Source of the DNA: Protonemura montana
Taxonomy: Eukaryota; Arthropoda; Insecta; Plecoptera; Nemouridae
Length of the DNA stretch: 64,000 bases
Direction of reading: 5' to 3'
Assembly (NCBI GenBank): GCA_947568835.1
Contig: OX387602.1
Location: forward strand, 12,017,021-12,081,020
Positions 52,265 through 64,000 of the stretch are shown here, piece after piece. The position numbers and the translations under genes were made by a program. Numbering within the stretch: position 1 is the first letter of the stretch; every line of letters starts with the position of its first letter. The notes under the pieces are model-generated. The model did no database searches. It had not been told where the DNA came from and saw only the letters and a list, made by a program, of their open reading frames with translations.

Positions 52265-52461
52265 AAGAAAAACTATTTGAAATGGGGTTTGAAAGCTAAG
52301 TAAAGGACAACTAAAATTTCCTGACGTTTCGTAACATGTACTAGTTACTTCTTCAAGGGTTAGAGAGGCTTGAAGAAGTAGCTAGTACAAGTTACGAAAT
52401 GTCGGGAAATTTTAGTTGTCCTTTACTTAGCATTCAAAACCCATTTCAAATAGTTTTTCTT
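52265..52461. repeat. 197-bp foldback (MITE-like) element
   Basis: Two 93-base arms, 52265-52357 and 52369-52461, are reverse complements with six differences (about 94% identity) around an 11-nt centre. It has no coding capacity. In an RNA, three of the six differences become G-U pairs, so a transcript would form a nearly continuous 93-bp duplex. AGACTTGTAAAT occurs immediately before the left arm (52253-52264) and again at 52515-52526, 53 bases past the right arm. This could be a target duplication around a 250-bp insert or a chance match. No known transposon family is recognisable from the ends. The arm identity suggests a fairly young insertion or inverted duplication. Confidence 0.85.
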
Positions 52462-52786
52462 AAAACTAGTGCTAAGGATAAATCAAGTAGACATGAGTCT
52501 AAAAACCATCATAAAGACTTGTAAATGATTTCCAAAACGCATTGTTGGCGTCTTACGTTAGAAAAGATCACAACCTACTTTACAGTGGCGAAACTTGTTT
52601 TCATTTTGCCTAATGAGGAGGATACTAAACTGTTAACTGACACTAAACTTCCTTGGATCTTTCTCATAACAGCATTTACACTATAAGACAACTCACAGTC
52701 ACCAATAAATTAAACTAATCAAGCTAATTAATAATCTTTGTCGTGTTAGGCTCAAGTTGTATTTTATTGCTCGGCGCCATTTTCAG

Positions 52787-52829
52787 GTATGGAACATCAT
52801 TTTGATAAGGTTTTAAACTTTTCGACAAG
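52787..52829 (+). other. Weak AG|GT site with a 43-nt splice-bounded unit
   Basis: CCATTTTCAG|GTATGG at 52786|52787 is followed by ACAAG|GTGAGT, GT at 52830. The layout resembles the three recursive exons, but the donor at the junction (GTATGG) is poor and the pyrimidine tract is broken by AG dinucleotides at 52749 and 52755. The third frame is open, 13 complete codons starting with ATG at 52789, so a microexon is an alternative. The downstream donor is strong. Confidence 0.22.
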
Positions 52830-53352
52830 GTGAGTTAGTGGTTGCGTGCGTGTCCCTATGTTACTGAGCTATATATTTCGTGGCCCCTGTCCAAACGCAG
52901 TTCCAATTCACATAAATCTGCATGTCACTTCTTTGAGCGAAATGTAGTCGACATTTTCCTTCTGAAAGATCTTGCCCATTTTATTAGAATCCTTATCATG
53001 CGCTGCAGACAGCTAATTAAATTTAATTGTTACGTCGCAATTGATCTTCTTGCAAAGTAAATAAAAAGGTTTTGTAGAAACGGTCTTTGTTTTGAATTGT
53101 TGCGACACGTGTGGGACTGGCGACGAGGGATTTTATCTAAGCGCCATCCGACGAGACATTTGGTCCAGTGTAGGGCAAGAGTTTTCCAATAGAATTCGTT
53201 AGTAGTGCTGGCGCTAGCGCGTTCGCGTCGCTGTATCTGGAAGAGAATTGTCGAGCATTTCCATGCGAAGATCGAGCGAAACTGACTCTTATTTTTTTGT
53301 GTGGATTGTAGTGTTGGAAGATTCAAGACAAAAGGTGTCAAGCTTTAAACCT

Positions 53353-53364
53353 GGCACCTCCACC
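53353..53364 (+). repeat. GGCACCTCCACC word, copy 4
   Basis: Fourth exact copy, extended to CCTGGCACCTCCACC from 53350. AAGCTT words lie on both sides. All four copies share one orientation, the orientation of the inferred transcript. Confidence 0.7.
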
Positions 53365-53660
53365 TAAATCGAGCTCGAATGCTTCAAGCTTTTCAAGCTT
53401 AGGTCTGGTAAATTCGTATGCGCAGCTAAATTACTACAAATTTTAGATTCGATTGGAAGCATTGTGCTTGATTCGAAGTACCGCTACGCGTTTCCTTGTG
53501 ATTGCGCGTTGCGTTGATCTCGGAGAGGTAGGTTATGGTTTTCATCTCCATACGCTCCTCTGTGAGGAGCGAAACTCGCGCCACGGCGAGAGCGTAAAGT
53601 GTGAACCTCGCAGGCCAAACAAGATCATGGACCACATGCTGTTCGCTTCATATGTGTGCC

Positions 53661-53720
53661 CGAGAGAGAGAGAAGTGAGAGAGAACGAGGCAGCGAGATT
53701 GGAGCACAGCGAGGAAGAGA
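53661..53720. repeat. GA-rich stretch
   Basis: Sixty bases of GAGA repeats with interruptions. In flies GAGAG is the GAGA-factor site, but a plain purine microsatellite is sufficient to explain it. Confidence 0.6.
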
Positions 53721-53900
53721 GAGACAGGGATCTAGCGTTTGAGAGAGGGGAGTCCCTATGCCTCGACCCGTTCCACTCATGAAATACACATGGTTGGTGA
53801 AAAAAAAAAAATGGGGGAATCCTCTTCTTTATTTTTTTCTCTTCAACGACGTCCTTGCCCTTTGCGCACACGTCCTTGACGGGGCTTGATAAAGGCGTGG

Positions 53901-53916
53901 AGGCGTCGGCGTCGGC
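53901..53916 (+). repeat. CGTCGGCGTCG word
   Basis: Shared 11-base word at 53904-53914 within AGGCGTCGGCGTCGGC. Confidence 0.65.
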
Positions 53917-54639
53917 ATCGTATCACTTTGAGCTCGTGCATGCTTAGAAAAGGCTCGCGCTCGGCCGCTTTATTTGCATGAAGTCGCGAGCGTCGTTTTG
54001 GCGGCGTCGCTTAGCTTTGAAAAGTAAATTAAAATGAGCCGGTGGAAAACGTTTAGTGTGGAATGTGTGTCCGAAAATAAATGACGCTCGAGTCTACCTT
54101 CGTGTTTTGGTGCAGACTACTTGCTCTTCAGATGTCACCATTCGTTTGAAATGTAGTTCCGTGATTCACCTTACTGCGCATGCTTGTCAGTGAAAGGACC
54201 ACTCTTTTTTTTTTTTCCTACCGCTTTTCTCCGTGTGAAATGTGCAAGAAATAACGTGTAAATGGAATTAGAAAATGATGGCCAACGATATAATAAAAGC
54301 GTTTCCGCTCAAATAAAAATCAACGCCCGACCGAACATTTTTACCATTTAATGAAACCCATGTGCAGTCACGACAAGATTGTTCCTTGTGACGAGATCAA
54401 AAGGAACTCGAGACCGCGGAGAGTTTTCTAAATATACGACTAATAAATAACTTGAGCCGTAACTCGTCTGTGTGTGTATGTCTAAATGTATCTTCCACCC
54501 ATCAACATCAGCATCTTGCAATCAAACACACTGCGTTTATTTGGTCCGTTCGGCGACGGCTTCGCACACTCTTGACGGAAGATATACGAGGGGCGATAGT
54601 GAATCTCAGCCAAAGGACGCGGTTCGACGCCGGAGATGG

Positions 54640-54678
54640 GCGTCGTGCGTCGAGCGTCGGCGTCGCGGGCGTCGTGAC
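54640..54678 (+). repeat. CGTCG-rich island
   Basis: GCGTCGTGCGTCGAGCGTCG-type DNA with the shared word at 54655-54665. Its lack of stop codons explains the four overlapping open frames of 65-112 codons here. Confidence 0.65.
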
Positions 54679-54947
54679 CTGCACACCTGCTTCCCTCTCC
54701 ATCACGCAGACTAATCAGCGTCGCGAACATGTTCGCCGGACGCCACTCAAACTTGGAATAAATCTGACGCAGCGTCTAACATCGAATTAAGACCGCGATA
54801 ATTATAAAGGCCGACAATCCATGGCTGGGAAAAATCTGGTCACAGGAAAGGGTGGGGAGGTGAGAATCTGAAGTTGATATGCGTTTTCATAATTGTTGTG
54901 TATTGGCATGTATTTTGGTTGCATCTCGGCGAGGTTGCTTTCTTCGT

Positions 54948-55009
54948 TTTCTTTAGTTTCTTAGTTGATTTCTTAGTTTTTTCATTAGTTCTTAGTCATT
55001 AGTTTTTCT
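54948..55009 (+). repeat. Degenerate TTCTTAGTT repeat
   Basis: About six imperfect units of 8-13 bases built on TTYTTAGTT and TCATTAGTT. On the + strand this is a pyrimidine-rich tract with repeated TAG, so it offers several acceptor-like sites in a row, but no donor follows any of them. Confidence 0.6.
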
Positions 55010-58000
55010 GAATCTCTTTAGGCCAAATTATATCCTAATTCAAAATGACACTCTTTACTCGCAGCGCACTCAAAATGTCCACCGATCTCATGACATGAGG
55101 CATACTAGATAATTTCTTTGCTGCGTATCGTTTCTGAATTTTTTTCCCCCCATTTCTTTTTCATCTTAGCTACAGCGCCACACATGGACAGGATTTTATT
55201 GATACTTAACCGTTTTATGGGCAGCGTAAGTGCAGACTTGTAAAGCGATATAAATTGTCGGTATGTGTGATTTCTCAGTCACTCTTTAAAAGCTTTGCTA
55301 TCGTCTATCTGCGCAAGACGCTATTAGAATATAATTAAAAAATATATGCAGTTTCATAAAAACATGACTTTGTTAGTTGTAGGTCGGGGTAGGCGATAAG
55401 AATGGCTGCGCTTCGCTTCACCGAGCTTGCTGATCGAGCTGGATAATTTATCCCCCCTCCTCCCTAAGTAAGATATTGATATATTCTCGTGGTCGAGATC
55501 GCAGAGGTAAATCGTAGACTCAGGTCAATTACGGGTGGCTCAAATCACAAGGAAACGCTGAATTACGTGGCGAGTTCGTACCTTAATGGAAATTGTGGTA
55601 TAGGAAGTTCACCGGGGAGAACAACAAAAAAAAACTATTAGATTGGTATTCGAGAGAATCTGATTCGACACGCCTCTACAGACACCAAATTACACGTATT
55701 CCTATACTTTCACGTATGGGTAACGACGATGGCTTCTAGCTCCGATATATTGAACTACATTATAAATATCAAAGCGATTAGAATTTCCATTTAATATCGT
55801 ATCGATACTATTTATCTATACTTTGTCGTACCATTCTATAATAAGAGGTTGAATCTCTTTTATAGCTCAAGATTTTAGGTTTTGTCTTCACGATCAAGTT
55901 ATTTTGTTATATAATTTGCGCTAGTTTTTCGTCCTTTCCTTTGTTTTTTTTAGCCAATTAACTGTAAGGAACATCGTTCAGCTAATTATATTTAATCATG
56001 ATGTTCTATTCTATGTGGATGTATTTAATACCGAAGTCCAAGCATAATTACAATAGGGTCAACTTTTTTTCACGACTTGGCTTCAAGCTCAGCGCTAGTT
56101 TTGATTGATGTGTTTCCCGCTCGGACAATTCGTATAGCTATTGGCAGTGAGTGAATTGCAGGTAGATTTTCTTTTGTGTCCCTCTTTTATAAATTGTAAC
56201 TTGCAAATAGTTGTGAGAAAATAACTTTTATGTGGCGTTGGGTAAGATGCATTGCATTGGCCTAAAGTATAGCCTTAGTATTATTTTCTCTAAGGTATAG
56301 CAGTCAAAGCAATTGCTGGCAAGGAAGGAATTTCTTTGGACTAAAGGAAGACTGCTACACACTCTAGTATATCTTTTCACATGCATTGCATGCGCATACC
56401 CTTCGGATCGGAAAACAATAGCTTTCTCTAGAATGAGATGGCAAATGGCAATGTTCTCCTGCCTTGTATATATCTCGTATGTAGATTCATCTTCCAAATG
56501 TCTGTTAATAAAGGTCATGCCCCTCCAAGTTTCGCTCTTTATGTAGCAAATGTAAAGCTACCTTAGCTACCATTTGATCAAACAATGTGTTACAAAGATT
56601 TAAGCATGGCAATAGTTTGAGTTTAATTACTGGAAACAATTAAACAAGAATGAATTAACGACTAACGGGCAGAGTTGCGCGTTAGGCCTATGTAGTCTAG
56701 TACCAGACCAACCGACATGCTTACTTGTTACGCGAATGTACTGCAATTTAATGCAGGTTTATTTACCGACCGGGTGTTAATCACAAGATGCTAACAACGT
56801 CTTGCACATGTATATCCTTGTACGGCTACAGATTTTTTTACCTTTTATAATGCGGCTAGAACATAATGCAAAACAGAAAATCAGGATTAATAAATATCAA
56901 CAGAAAACATTGTATTGGTGTAAATGGTGCTGTTTGCATTGCTACCTATGTGACAGTGCGTTTCAGATGTGCTTTAACATCCTTATTTTAAAATAATTCG
57001 TGGAGAATTTATTGCGTTGTCAACTGGCAAGACACAATGTGTGTAACATTCATTACAAGGAGAGCAAGAACTCGTAAGCTTCTGCATGCTTTAGAAGTTA
57101 AGCTTCTCGATGGCGTGTTGAAGACGCCAAGAGTACCACGAGCGGTAGCAGGAGCACCAGCATCCGAAGCTATTCCAAGTCGTCGTGTCCCATGGACGTA
57201 AACCAGAAGTCTAAACAAGATGCATATCGACCAGCCATTCTGCGAACTACACTCGAGTGCACAGATATCGGTGCAATCTCCCAAAACCCCTTGCTATATT
57301 GCTTCTTTGCTGCTTTATGCTTATATACTAAGAGAGAGAAAAAACTCCATCGCGTATTACCAACACCAAGAATGGGCATAAATATTGTCAACTCTTTCGT
57401 ATGCGGGGACGTTGGAAAAAAAGCAGACAGCATGCAGATAAACGTGTCTTTCTTTGAATGTGAGAGAGCATTCGCGAGTCCGATCGAAAGAATTATACCA
57501 ACGGGTATTTCGCGTGGGCTGCAGTGTTACCCTGTCCCAGCGACTGCTATATGGGTACCACGTGACAGTCTAACAATGGCCGGTGCTGACGATGTCAACA
57601 CCTGAGGCAGCCTCCGGTTGACATGTGGACAGAACCGTGGTCGAGTATGCTTGCAGATGCATCAGCAATGCTCGCGATTCTCGCTTTTTTTCCTTCGAGC
57701 AAAAAAACATTCTTACAAAAAAGTCTTCGAACAGGATTTAGGGGAGACGGTTTTGCAGTAGAGTTGCAAGGGCTACTAGGTTTTTTTTGTATTGCGTAAG
57801 CATGACGAGTGCAGAGAATAGGTGAACCGTATGACTGTGAATTAACGTGAGGAGTTGCATGAAATTGTCGCCCATTGACAGCTGTCATCAACTTGATGGG
57901 GATTCAGTCACCCTTTAAAAAAAAACTAGAATTATATGTCACTCGGGGATTAGAAGTGGATGAGGAGTTGCTGCATGCTCTCGTCACCGGTCGCCAGTCG

Positions 58001-61000
58001 TCGGTCGGCGGTCGCACCTTCATCAAAATGTAATATTCTTTATATTGTAAGGGTTATGATGGTTTGCTTCATGTGCACAAGAATGGAAAAGTGTATATTT
58101 GATTCGAGTAATTCAGTTTGAATTATGAATGACTAAAGGCCCTAACCGCGATCTACTTAGAATCCATAACGTCTGAAATGAAACTCACATCACGTTAATA
58201 TGATGTGGTGTGAGAATCTCTTTTTGGACAAAAGAAGACCTCTTTTGTCGATGAAAAAATGCAGAATATAGGCCTCGTTATAGAAGAAATGACAGGTTGT
58301 CATCTAGCTAGAAGTCACCTAGCGAAATAGAATGCGATGCATAGAAGAGAATGTGCTGAAAGCTGCATCGTCGTGCAAAGACCAAACAGGACTAAGTAAC
58401 CCTTGCTCTTGCCAAAACTGAACAAGAAAGAACCCCTGTCCACCCCACCCCCCACACAAACAAACTAACTGAATGTTAATACTGGCTTCGCTCGTCGGAT
58501 TATTTTGTCATTCATTAAAAACAATGGTATTGATGAAAGTAAGGAGCTTATGTAAATGCATGCAGGAGGATTTAGATTAGCTAGTTTATGTTTCGAGTGG
58601 GTTATCTGGTGGCTGTGGCGGCGACACCTTGGCCGAGACTGGCTAGCAGGGTTGATGATACACCAGGAGAATGATGGGGCATTGTTCCCACGCTTGATAG
58701 CTAGTTGTCATTGCTTATTCCTATTGAACCTACAACTGGCCTAGCTAATAACAGCGACGTGCAATCTGCATATCCATGTTGTACGTGAACTAAACCAGAA
58801 CAGCCAGGTATATGTAGGATAATAATAAATGGTCATTTCTAGAATTCGTGAATAAAAATACATTAACATGATACCATTTTCACTTTCTATAAATACCAGG
58901 AAATATCAAATGGATTTCTGTTTCACGAAGATCAATCAATATTCGTTGGCACCTAGTCTCATAAATAATCCGAAAGGTGTTTCTTTCCGCGGCTATTGTG
59001 GTAGCGTGGTGCGGAAACGCCCTTGCGGAAAGCGTCGGAATTCAAAGACATGACCATAACGATGGTTTCACTAGCTTATATTGTTGACTTTAGCGTTAAG
59101 GATGACAAAAGATGATCATTTGTCATTGCATTTCTGTCACTCTCTCAATTATCATGCTAACTGTCCAAGGATTGTGCCGCCGTTGGCCGGCCGATGCAGC
59201 TTGCAGCGTCTTATCGGTGCGTACAGGGGGCTACTGTTGTCGTTCACCACTCTCCACGTTTCCTGGGATCATTCCGTTTGGACATCTCAGATTTTCGCTT
59301 CATTCGATTGAAATGTCACATGTGAAAAATCGTTTTCTTCACGGAAAAAAAAAATCGCTTATAGACTTGGCTTATAAAGTATGCATAGCAATGAAAAGTA
59401 TCAGTAACCAATCAAAGGTTGAGAGTCCTTAGGGAACGAAGGGGATGGATTCTATATTGAGAATGTTGATTTGGCATGCCAAAACTTCCCCTACCTGGTT
59501 CGACTTGTAGGGTTACATTTCTCATAAATTTCCATTTAAATATAAGCAAAGCCAATCGAATTGCGCATGAATCTTGCACTTCAATTTTCTTGATCCTTGA
59601 GTTTTCGCGTTCGCTGCTGACAAACAAATCAGATACGCTTGTGACACCACTTTTCAATAAGAATCAGACCCCTTCCTGAGACAATTAATAACGAAAACCC
59701 TACACACCAGTCCTGACAAATCCCGATTACTTGGTTCATATCTTCTGCCATTCATCAATCAGTAAGCCAAATCCCTGATGGTCATCCCACCATAATCATC
59801 ACCAGACCTTTGCGCTGTCATTTCGCCAGGATCATCGTGTCCTGATTGGCTAGCTCACAGCTTAAGGATGATGATGATAATAATAATACAACAGCCAAGA
59901 TCTTGTGAATAGTTGGGCATTCATTCTTATTTGGACCGATCACTGCTGCATCATTAAAGTGACGTGCAGGTCCGCGGCTGGTCTGTGCTTACTGCTGAAG
60001 CAGGGGAAATGACTCCCTGGAGAGATCATGAGAGGGGCTCTCCTAAATGAGATGTCGAAGAGGTCATCGGCGATGTGACGAGTCTATCAGTCAAGACAGG
60101 CAACATCACATTTTATTCTACACATTTCCTCGCTGAATAGGCGTCATACTGAGATTGCATTTACCAAGTCATCTAATACCTGCCCCCCGTATATATTATT
60201 ATATTATGTAGTTAGATTGAATAGCCTAAAGCTTGGTATACTGAAGACTTTGATAGACTATCGAATAACGTTCAGGAATATCCACTGCAGCCCCTCTCTT
60301 TGATCTGTAATTAAATCTTTCAAGAACTATGCTAAAGTTTCAAGTCTCATCATCAAAGGAATCTCAAAATGGGATTAGCCTACACGTTTTATATTCCAAC
60401 TGAGAGGCCCCTACTCTGCGATCAATCGAACTTAATCCTAGTTTTAATCAATATTCTTAAAACCATCAAATTCTCACGTTGCAATTTCTGAAACGCTCGG
60501 AGGAGTGGAGAGATTTTTGCGGTCTGTTGCACTTGCAGGGACACAACACCCCTCCGTGATCTAGGGAAAATATGTCGACGACTCGACAACCCCTTGTTTG
60601 CAGGAGGTTCTACAAAAGAAGCCCGTAATATTGCCGTCGAGTGGATACGAGAGTGCAGGAGAAGTTGTGTAGATTGAATGGAAGCGTGGAGGTCCTAAGT
60701 AAATATCCCTTATGAATGTCAATAACTCCTTGCAGGTCTGAAATTTAAGTTACAGGTAAACCTTGAAGTAGCTTTACCTAACGTCAACCCACGGGATGGA
60801 TGGGTAGATGCAACGCCAATAATAAATAACATCAGATTATTGCATTTCAATGCACTGTTAAACTGTAGATCCCGATAAACCTAACTTGGTATTTGCATAA
60901 TCGCGCATATATACCTAGTAATGATCTGTAATGGATTGTACACAAATCGTATAACGTATGGTATTTGTGGAATTAAATCAAACCATTTACGAGCCGGTCG

Positions 61001-64000
61001 GTGTGCAGGCCAGAACCTTTGATCTTCGTACACGAGAACTCCATCAAAGTTAGGCGTTGCTCGAATGTTTGAGATCCTCGACGATGAGTGACAAGGCGAC
61101 CGCAAACAAACAGCCATTACTAAAACAGGCAAGAGATGCGATGTAAAGGTATGATGGGGTATATACTACACTTCAATATTATATTATGTGCGTTAAACCA
61201 AGCATGCCTTTCGTCAAAGTCTGCACAGTCATCCCATTACTTAGTTTTGAGAACAACTTATCACTGAGACCTACCCTCTTCAATTGAGTGCGTGATGAGC
61301 GATCACTCAAAAACTCAAATAAGCGTGGATTTAACGTTCCACAATATATCGATGAAAAGTCACGCTAAAATCATATAACCTTACTCGGCAATGACGCGAA
61401 ATCATTCCAACACCAGAGCAGAACGGTTGATACCTGAGCCGAAAAGTGTTTTCAATAGACCTATTGATTGAAGTGCACGCGGTCTAGGTCTCTTTTTCCA
61501 TGACGCGAACATCGCCGTGTTATTCAACGTTAATGATATGATGATGTGAGATGATGGGTTATAAATAAAATATGGGAATAGGCAATCACGCCACACCTCA
61601 CGTCACCGCGCCGTAGCAGCATCGTTCGTTCGTCGTTCCCCTCCAAGGAACATCCCGTCCCGTCCCGGCTCTCAGCACAGCCAGGCTCAGCCATGGGAGA
61701 TGCATGCCTTACAAGTTATTCAGCTGCCACTCATACCAACAATGAAACCTGCCACTCTGTCTAACTTGACAAGTCTGTCTCGTCATCAACCTCCTCCACT
61801 TCTTTGTTTCCGAACGTGAAACACTCGTTCTCTTACTCCTTCCCATTTCCACTCGATTGTCAGCCGCCTTTTTATCCTTGTCGTCGCCGCGGCGTCATCC
61901 TCTTTTTAACACACGCCGCTCTGATTATGATAAGCTCACGCCGCTTCACATTAACACTGCCGCTATCGGTATTGACATGCACCGATCGTTACATTATATA
62001 GCCTGCCATTGCATTCATTATTTATTCCTATGTGCATCACGACCTGTAATTCGGCAAATAATTCCCGTCTCCGTCACCGCAAGCAGCTCTAGCGAGCGGC
62101 GTGAGATGCTGGGAGAGATTTGAAACTGCTTAAGTATGCGAGGAGGCATCCCCTGATTATCACCTCTGCGCTCGGGGAGTTGTTGGGATTTGGCTTCTCA
62201 GTTCATTGATGGCTGACCAGTCGTCCAATTTGATGATGCTGCACCAGGACTGCCGATGCTTACTTTGCCTCGGTCCATAGCGATACATATACGTGGTTTA
62301 GGGAGAAGACCTCCACTACAGGGCAAAAGGTGGGGTGGATAGGGGGGAGGAAGATCAGGAAAAAGGGCGAGAAATCTTATTTTCTCATCTCGAATCGTGC
62401 TAGCCGCATCGCAGTATCAAGCTAATCGAAAGGCAAGCCAAGCAGTCAGCACTTCCACACATCGTCGGTCGGTTGGCCGGTCGGCTGCGGCTAATGAAGT
62501 TTTGCTAGATGGCTATGGACATTGGAATGAGTCTACGCGAGCCCGAGATCCGGTGATTTTCAACACACTGCAGGCTGGACCATCTCGCGTGATGATTCTT
62601 GGCTCTCACTAACAATCTCTTTCTAACTGACGTGTACTCTTATTTTCTTGCTCTCTCACTCGTGGCTCTCGTTTGATCCCCCGAGGAAGGTAGGGGGGGC
62701 GATGGTCAATGCGGTGGGTTAGCCGGAAATTAAGAGTGCGGGCTTTGAAATGAGCAGCGGAATCGTGATAGACATAATGATGAGAGTCTTGTCTATCAAA
62801 CTGACGAGTGGAGCAGCGTGACAATCACGTCTGATAGCTGGTTCGATGACTGACTCGAGAGCTGGTGTAGGCGCGATCCGCGCTCATGTCGCGGGATTAG
62901 ATCATTAGGTACGATCATCCACTTGCGTCTCATTGCCACGTGTAATGCAATATGATCACAGTGTTAATCGGGTAACAAGGCAAATATTAGCCTCTCGGTC
63001 GAACCGGGGTGATTTCGGTTGACAATTGACAAGGGGTGGAGGGTGGAGGGTGGCTTGGCCGCTCCGAGGTAATCGGTACAGCGATAGGTTGTGTGCAGAG
63101 TCGAGTGACAAATCGACGGATACTCTCTACGTACTTGCTACATATGTGTGTACAGCTATAGACGGAAGGGTATAGTCAGTCGAGAGGGGGTGGTCAGTTT
63201 AATTATTTAGTTTAGTGTCGTTGCTTGTCGAGTCATTTGGGAAACTTTATCGCCTCATCAGAAGTGGAATTACATTCATGTATTATAGTGAAGTTTAACC
63301 TCGGAGCTATTTACACGTGTTAGCTTTAACAAATCGCTTGGGATGCGGGAGCTGTTGTCTGAATACATTTTTGTTTGAAGTGAATATTCAATGCAAACAG
63401 AGGAACCAGCAAAAATCACAATTTGTGTACTGGTATTTTCCAATTTTTCATTGATGTCAGAGTTCTTCATTTACGAATCACCACATTTAATTTCAAAATT
63501 GAAGTGCAATGAATTAAAATGATTTGACTTCTTCGCTCCCTTGAATAGAAAAATAAGTTGATAACGCTCATTTTTCGCCTGGTTCAATGCAAATTACTAG
63601 CTCTGATTGAATACCAATCGAACAACGCAACTTACAAAAGTGGACCAAAATCAAAGCAAATTTGTTCACATTGATCGATGCTTTTACAACAGCAAGCCGA
63701 GTCTCCTGTCTCACAGGGAACATGTGCGACAAAATGGTGAGTGCATAGGGGCGACTCTCCCAGCGACGTGCTTTAAACAAATACATTAATTCGTGGCCGC
63801 CTTTATCTCGTTTAAAGGCTAATATTGTGCCATTTAGATCGGTGTCCGCGATCTTCCTTCATTGGTCCAGCCAGAGCTGATTGTGCAGGTTCTGGACCTT
63901 ACAGAAGGCAACGCGTCTGCTGTAGGATGGGGCGGAAATAGATACATAGAGGAGAGACGACTAGATGCTTAGCGGTGCAAGTGCAAGGAGGATCGAGGAT

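Larger units (their letters stand above)
44572..64000 (+). other. Inferred last visible recursive intron segment
   Basis: Nineteen kilobases without a recognisable coding exon. Contents are the densest set of CGTCG islands (44.9, 45.7, 49.5, 50.7, 53.9 and 54.6 kb), hairpins at 45040, 47942, 50833 and 51915, a C13 run at 48914-48926, small tandem repeats at 49.5-49.6 and 50.36 kb, a 197-bp foldback at 52265-52461 and a weak splice-like unit at 52787. The 137-codon frame at 57192-57605 matches nothing I know. From about 55 kb to the end I see only AT-rich spacer with short simple repeats. Confidence 0.5.

Noticed and set aside
57192-57605. Open frame of 137 codons on the + strand
   Set aside because: No motif, no signal peptide and no flanking acceptor or donor of quality. 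Conservation would be needed to reopen this.
60736-60755. CTTGCAG|GT followed 20 nt later by ACAG|GTAAAC
   Set aside because: Short pyrimidine tract and mediocre donors. Too weak to call another ratchet point.

Overview
The window looks like 64 kb of non-coding animal DNA, most likely the inside of one very long intron transcribed on the + strand. No open reading frame exceeds about 160 codons. None of the longer ones reads as a protein family I recognise, and many overlap another frame or lie over low-complexity DNA. I found no rRNA, tRNA, snRNA, CRISPR array or transposon coding region. CpG is not depleted, which fits an invertebrate with little germline methylation. An arthropod is my best guess, but the sequence does not prove it.

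The main signal is three sites where a long pyrimidine tract runs into AG and then directly into a near-perfect 5' splice site (YAG|GTAAGTAC). They lie at 18638|18639, 29252|29253 and 44493|44494. This is the signature of recursive splicing (ratchet points, or zero-length exons), in which a giant intron is removed in steps. All three are on the + strand, and I saw no match to the same motif on the - strand. Spacing is 10.6 and 15.2 kb, with 18.6 kb before the first and 19.5 kb after the last. Each site is followed within 78 to 118 nt by a second 5' splice site, giving candidate recursive-splice exons at 18639-18717, 29253-29370 and 44494-44571. Every one has stop codons in all three frames, so retaining it should truncate the protein. 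The host gene's coding exons lie outside the window and the gene cannot be named.

Region by region: 1-18638 is AT-rich spacer with small tandem repeats and a CGG-rich island near 14.3 kb. 18639-29252 holds the first recursive exon and CGT/CGC-rich islands. 29253-44493 holds the second recursive exon, an 11-bp minisatellite, a 20-nt G run and a possible internal promoter near 33.6 kb. 44494-64000 holds the third recursive exon, the densest GTCGGC-type islands, several strong hairpins, a 197-bp foldback element and a weaker AG|GT site at 52.8 kb. A 12-bp word, GGCACCTCCACC, occurs four times, always on the + strand, and nothing else in the annotation explains it.
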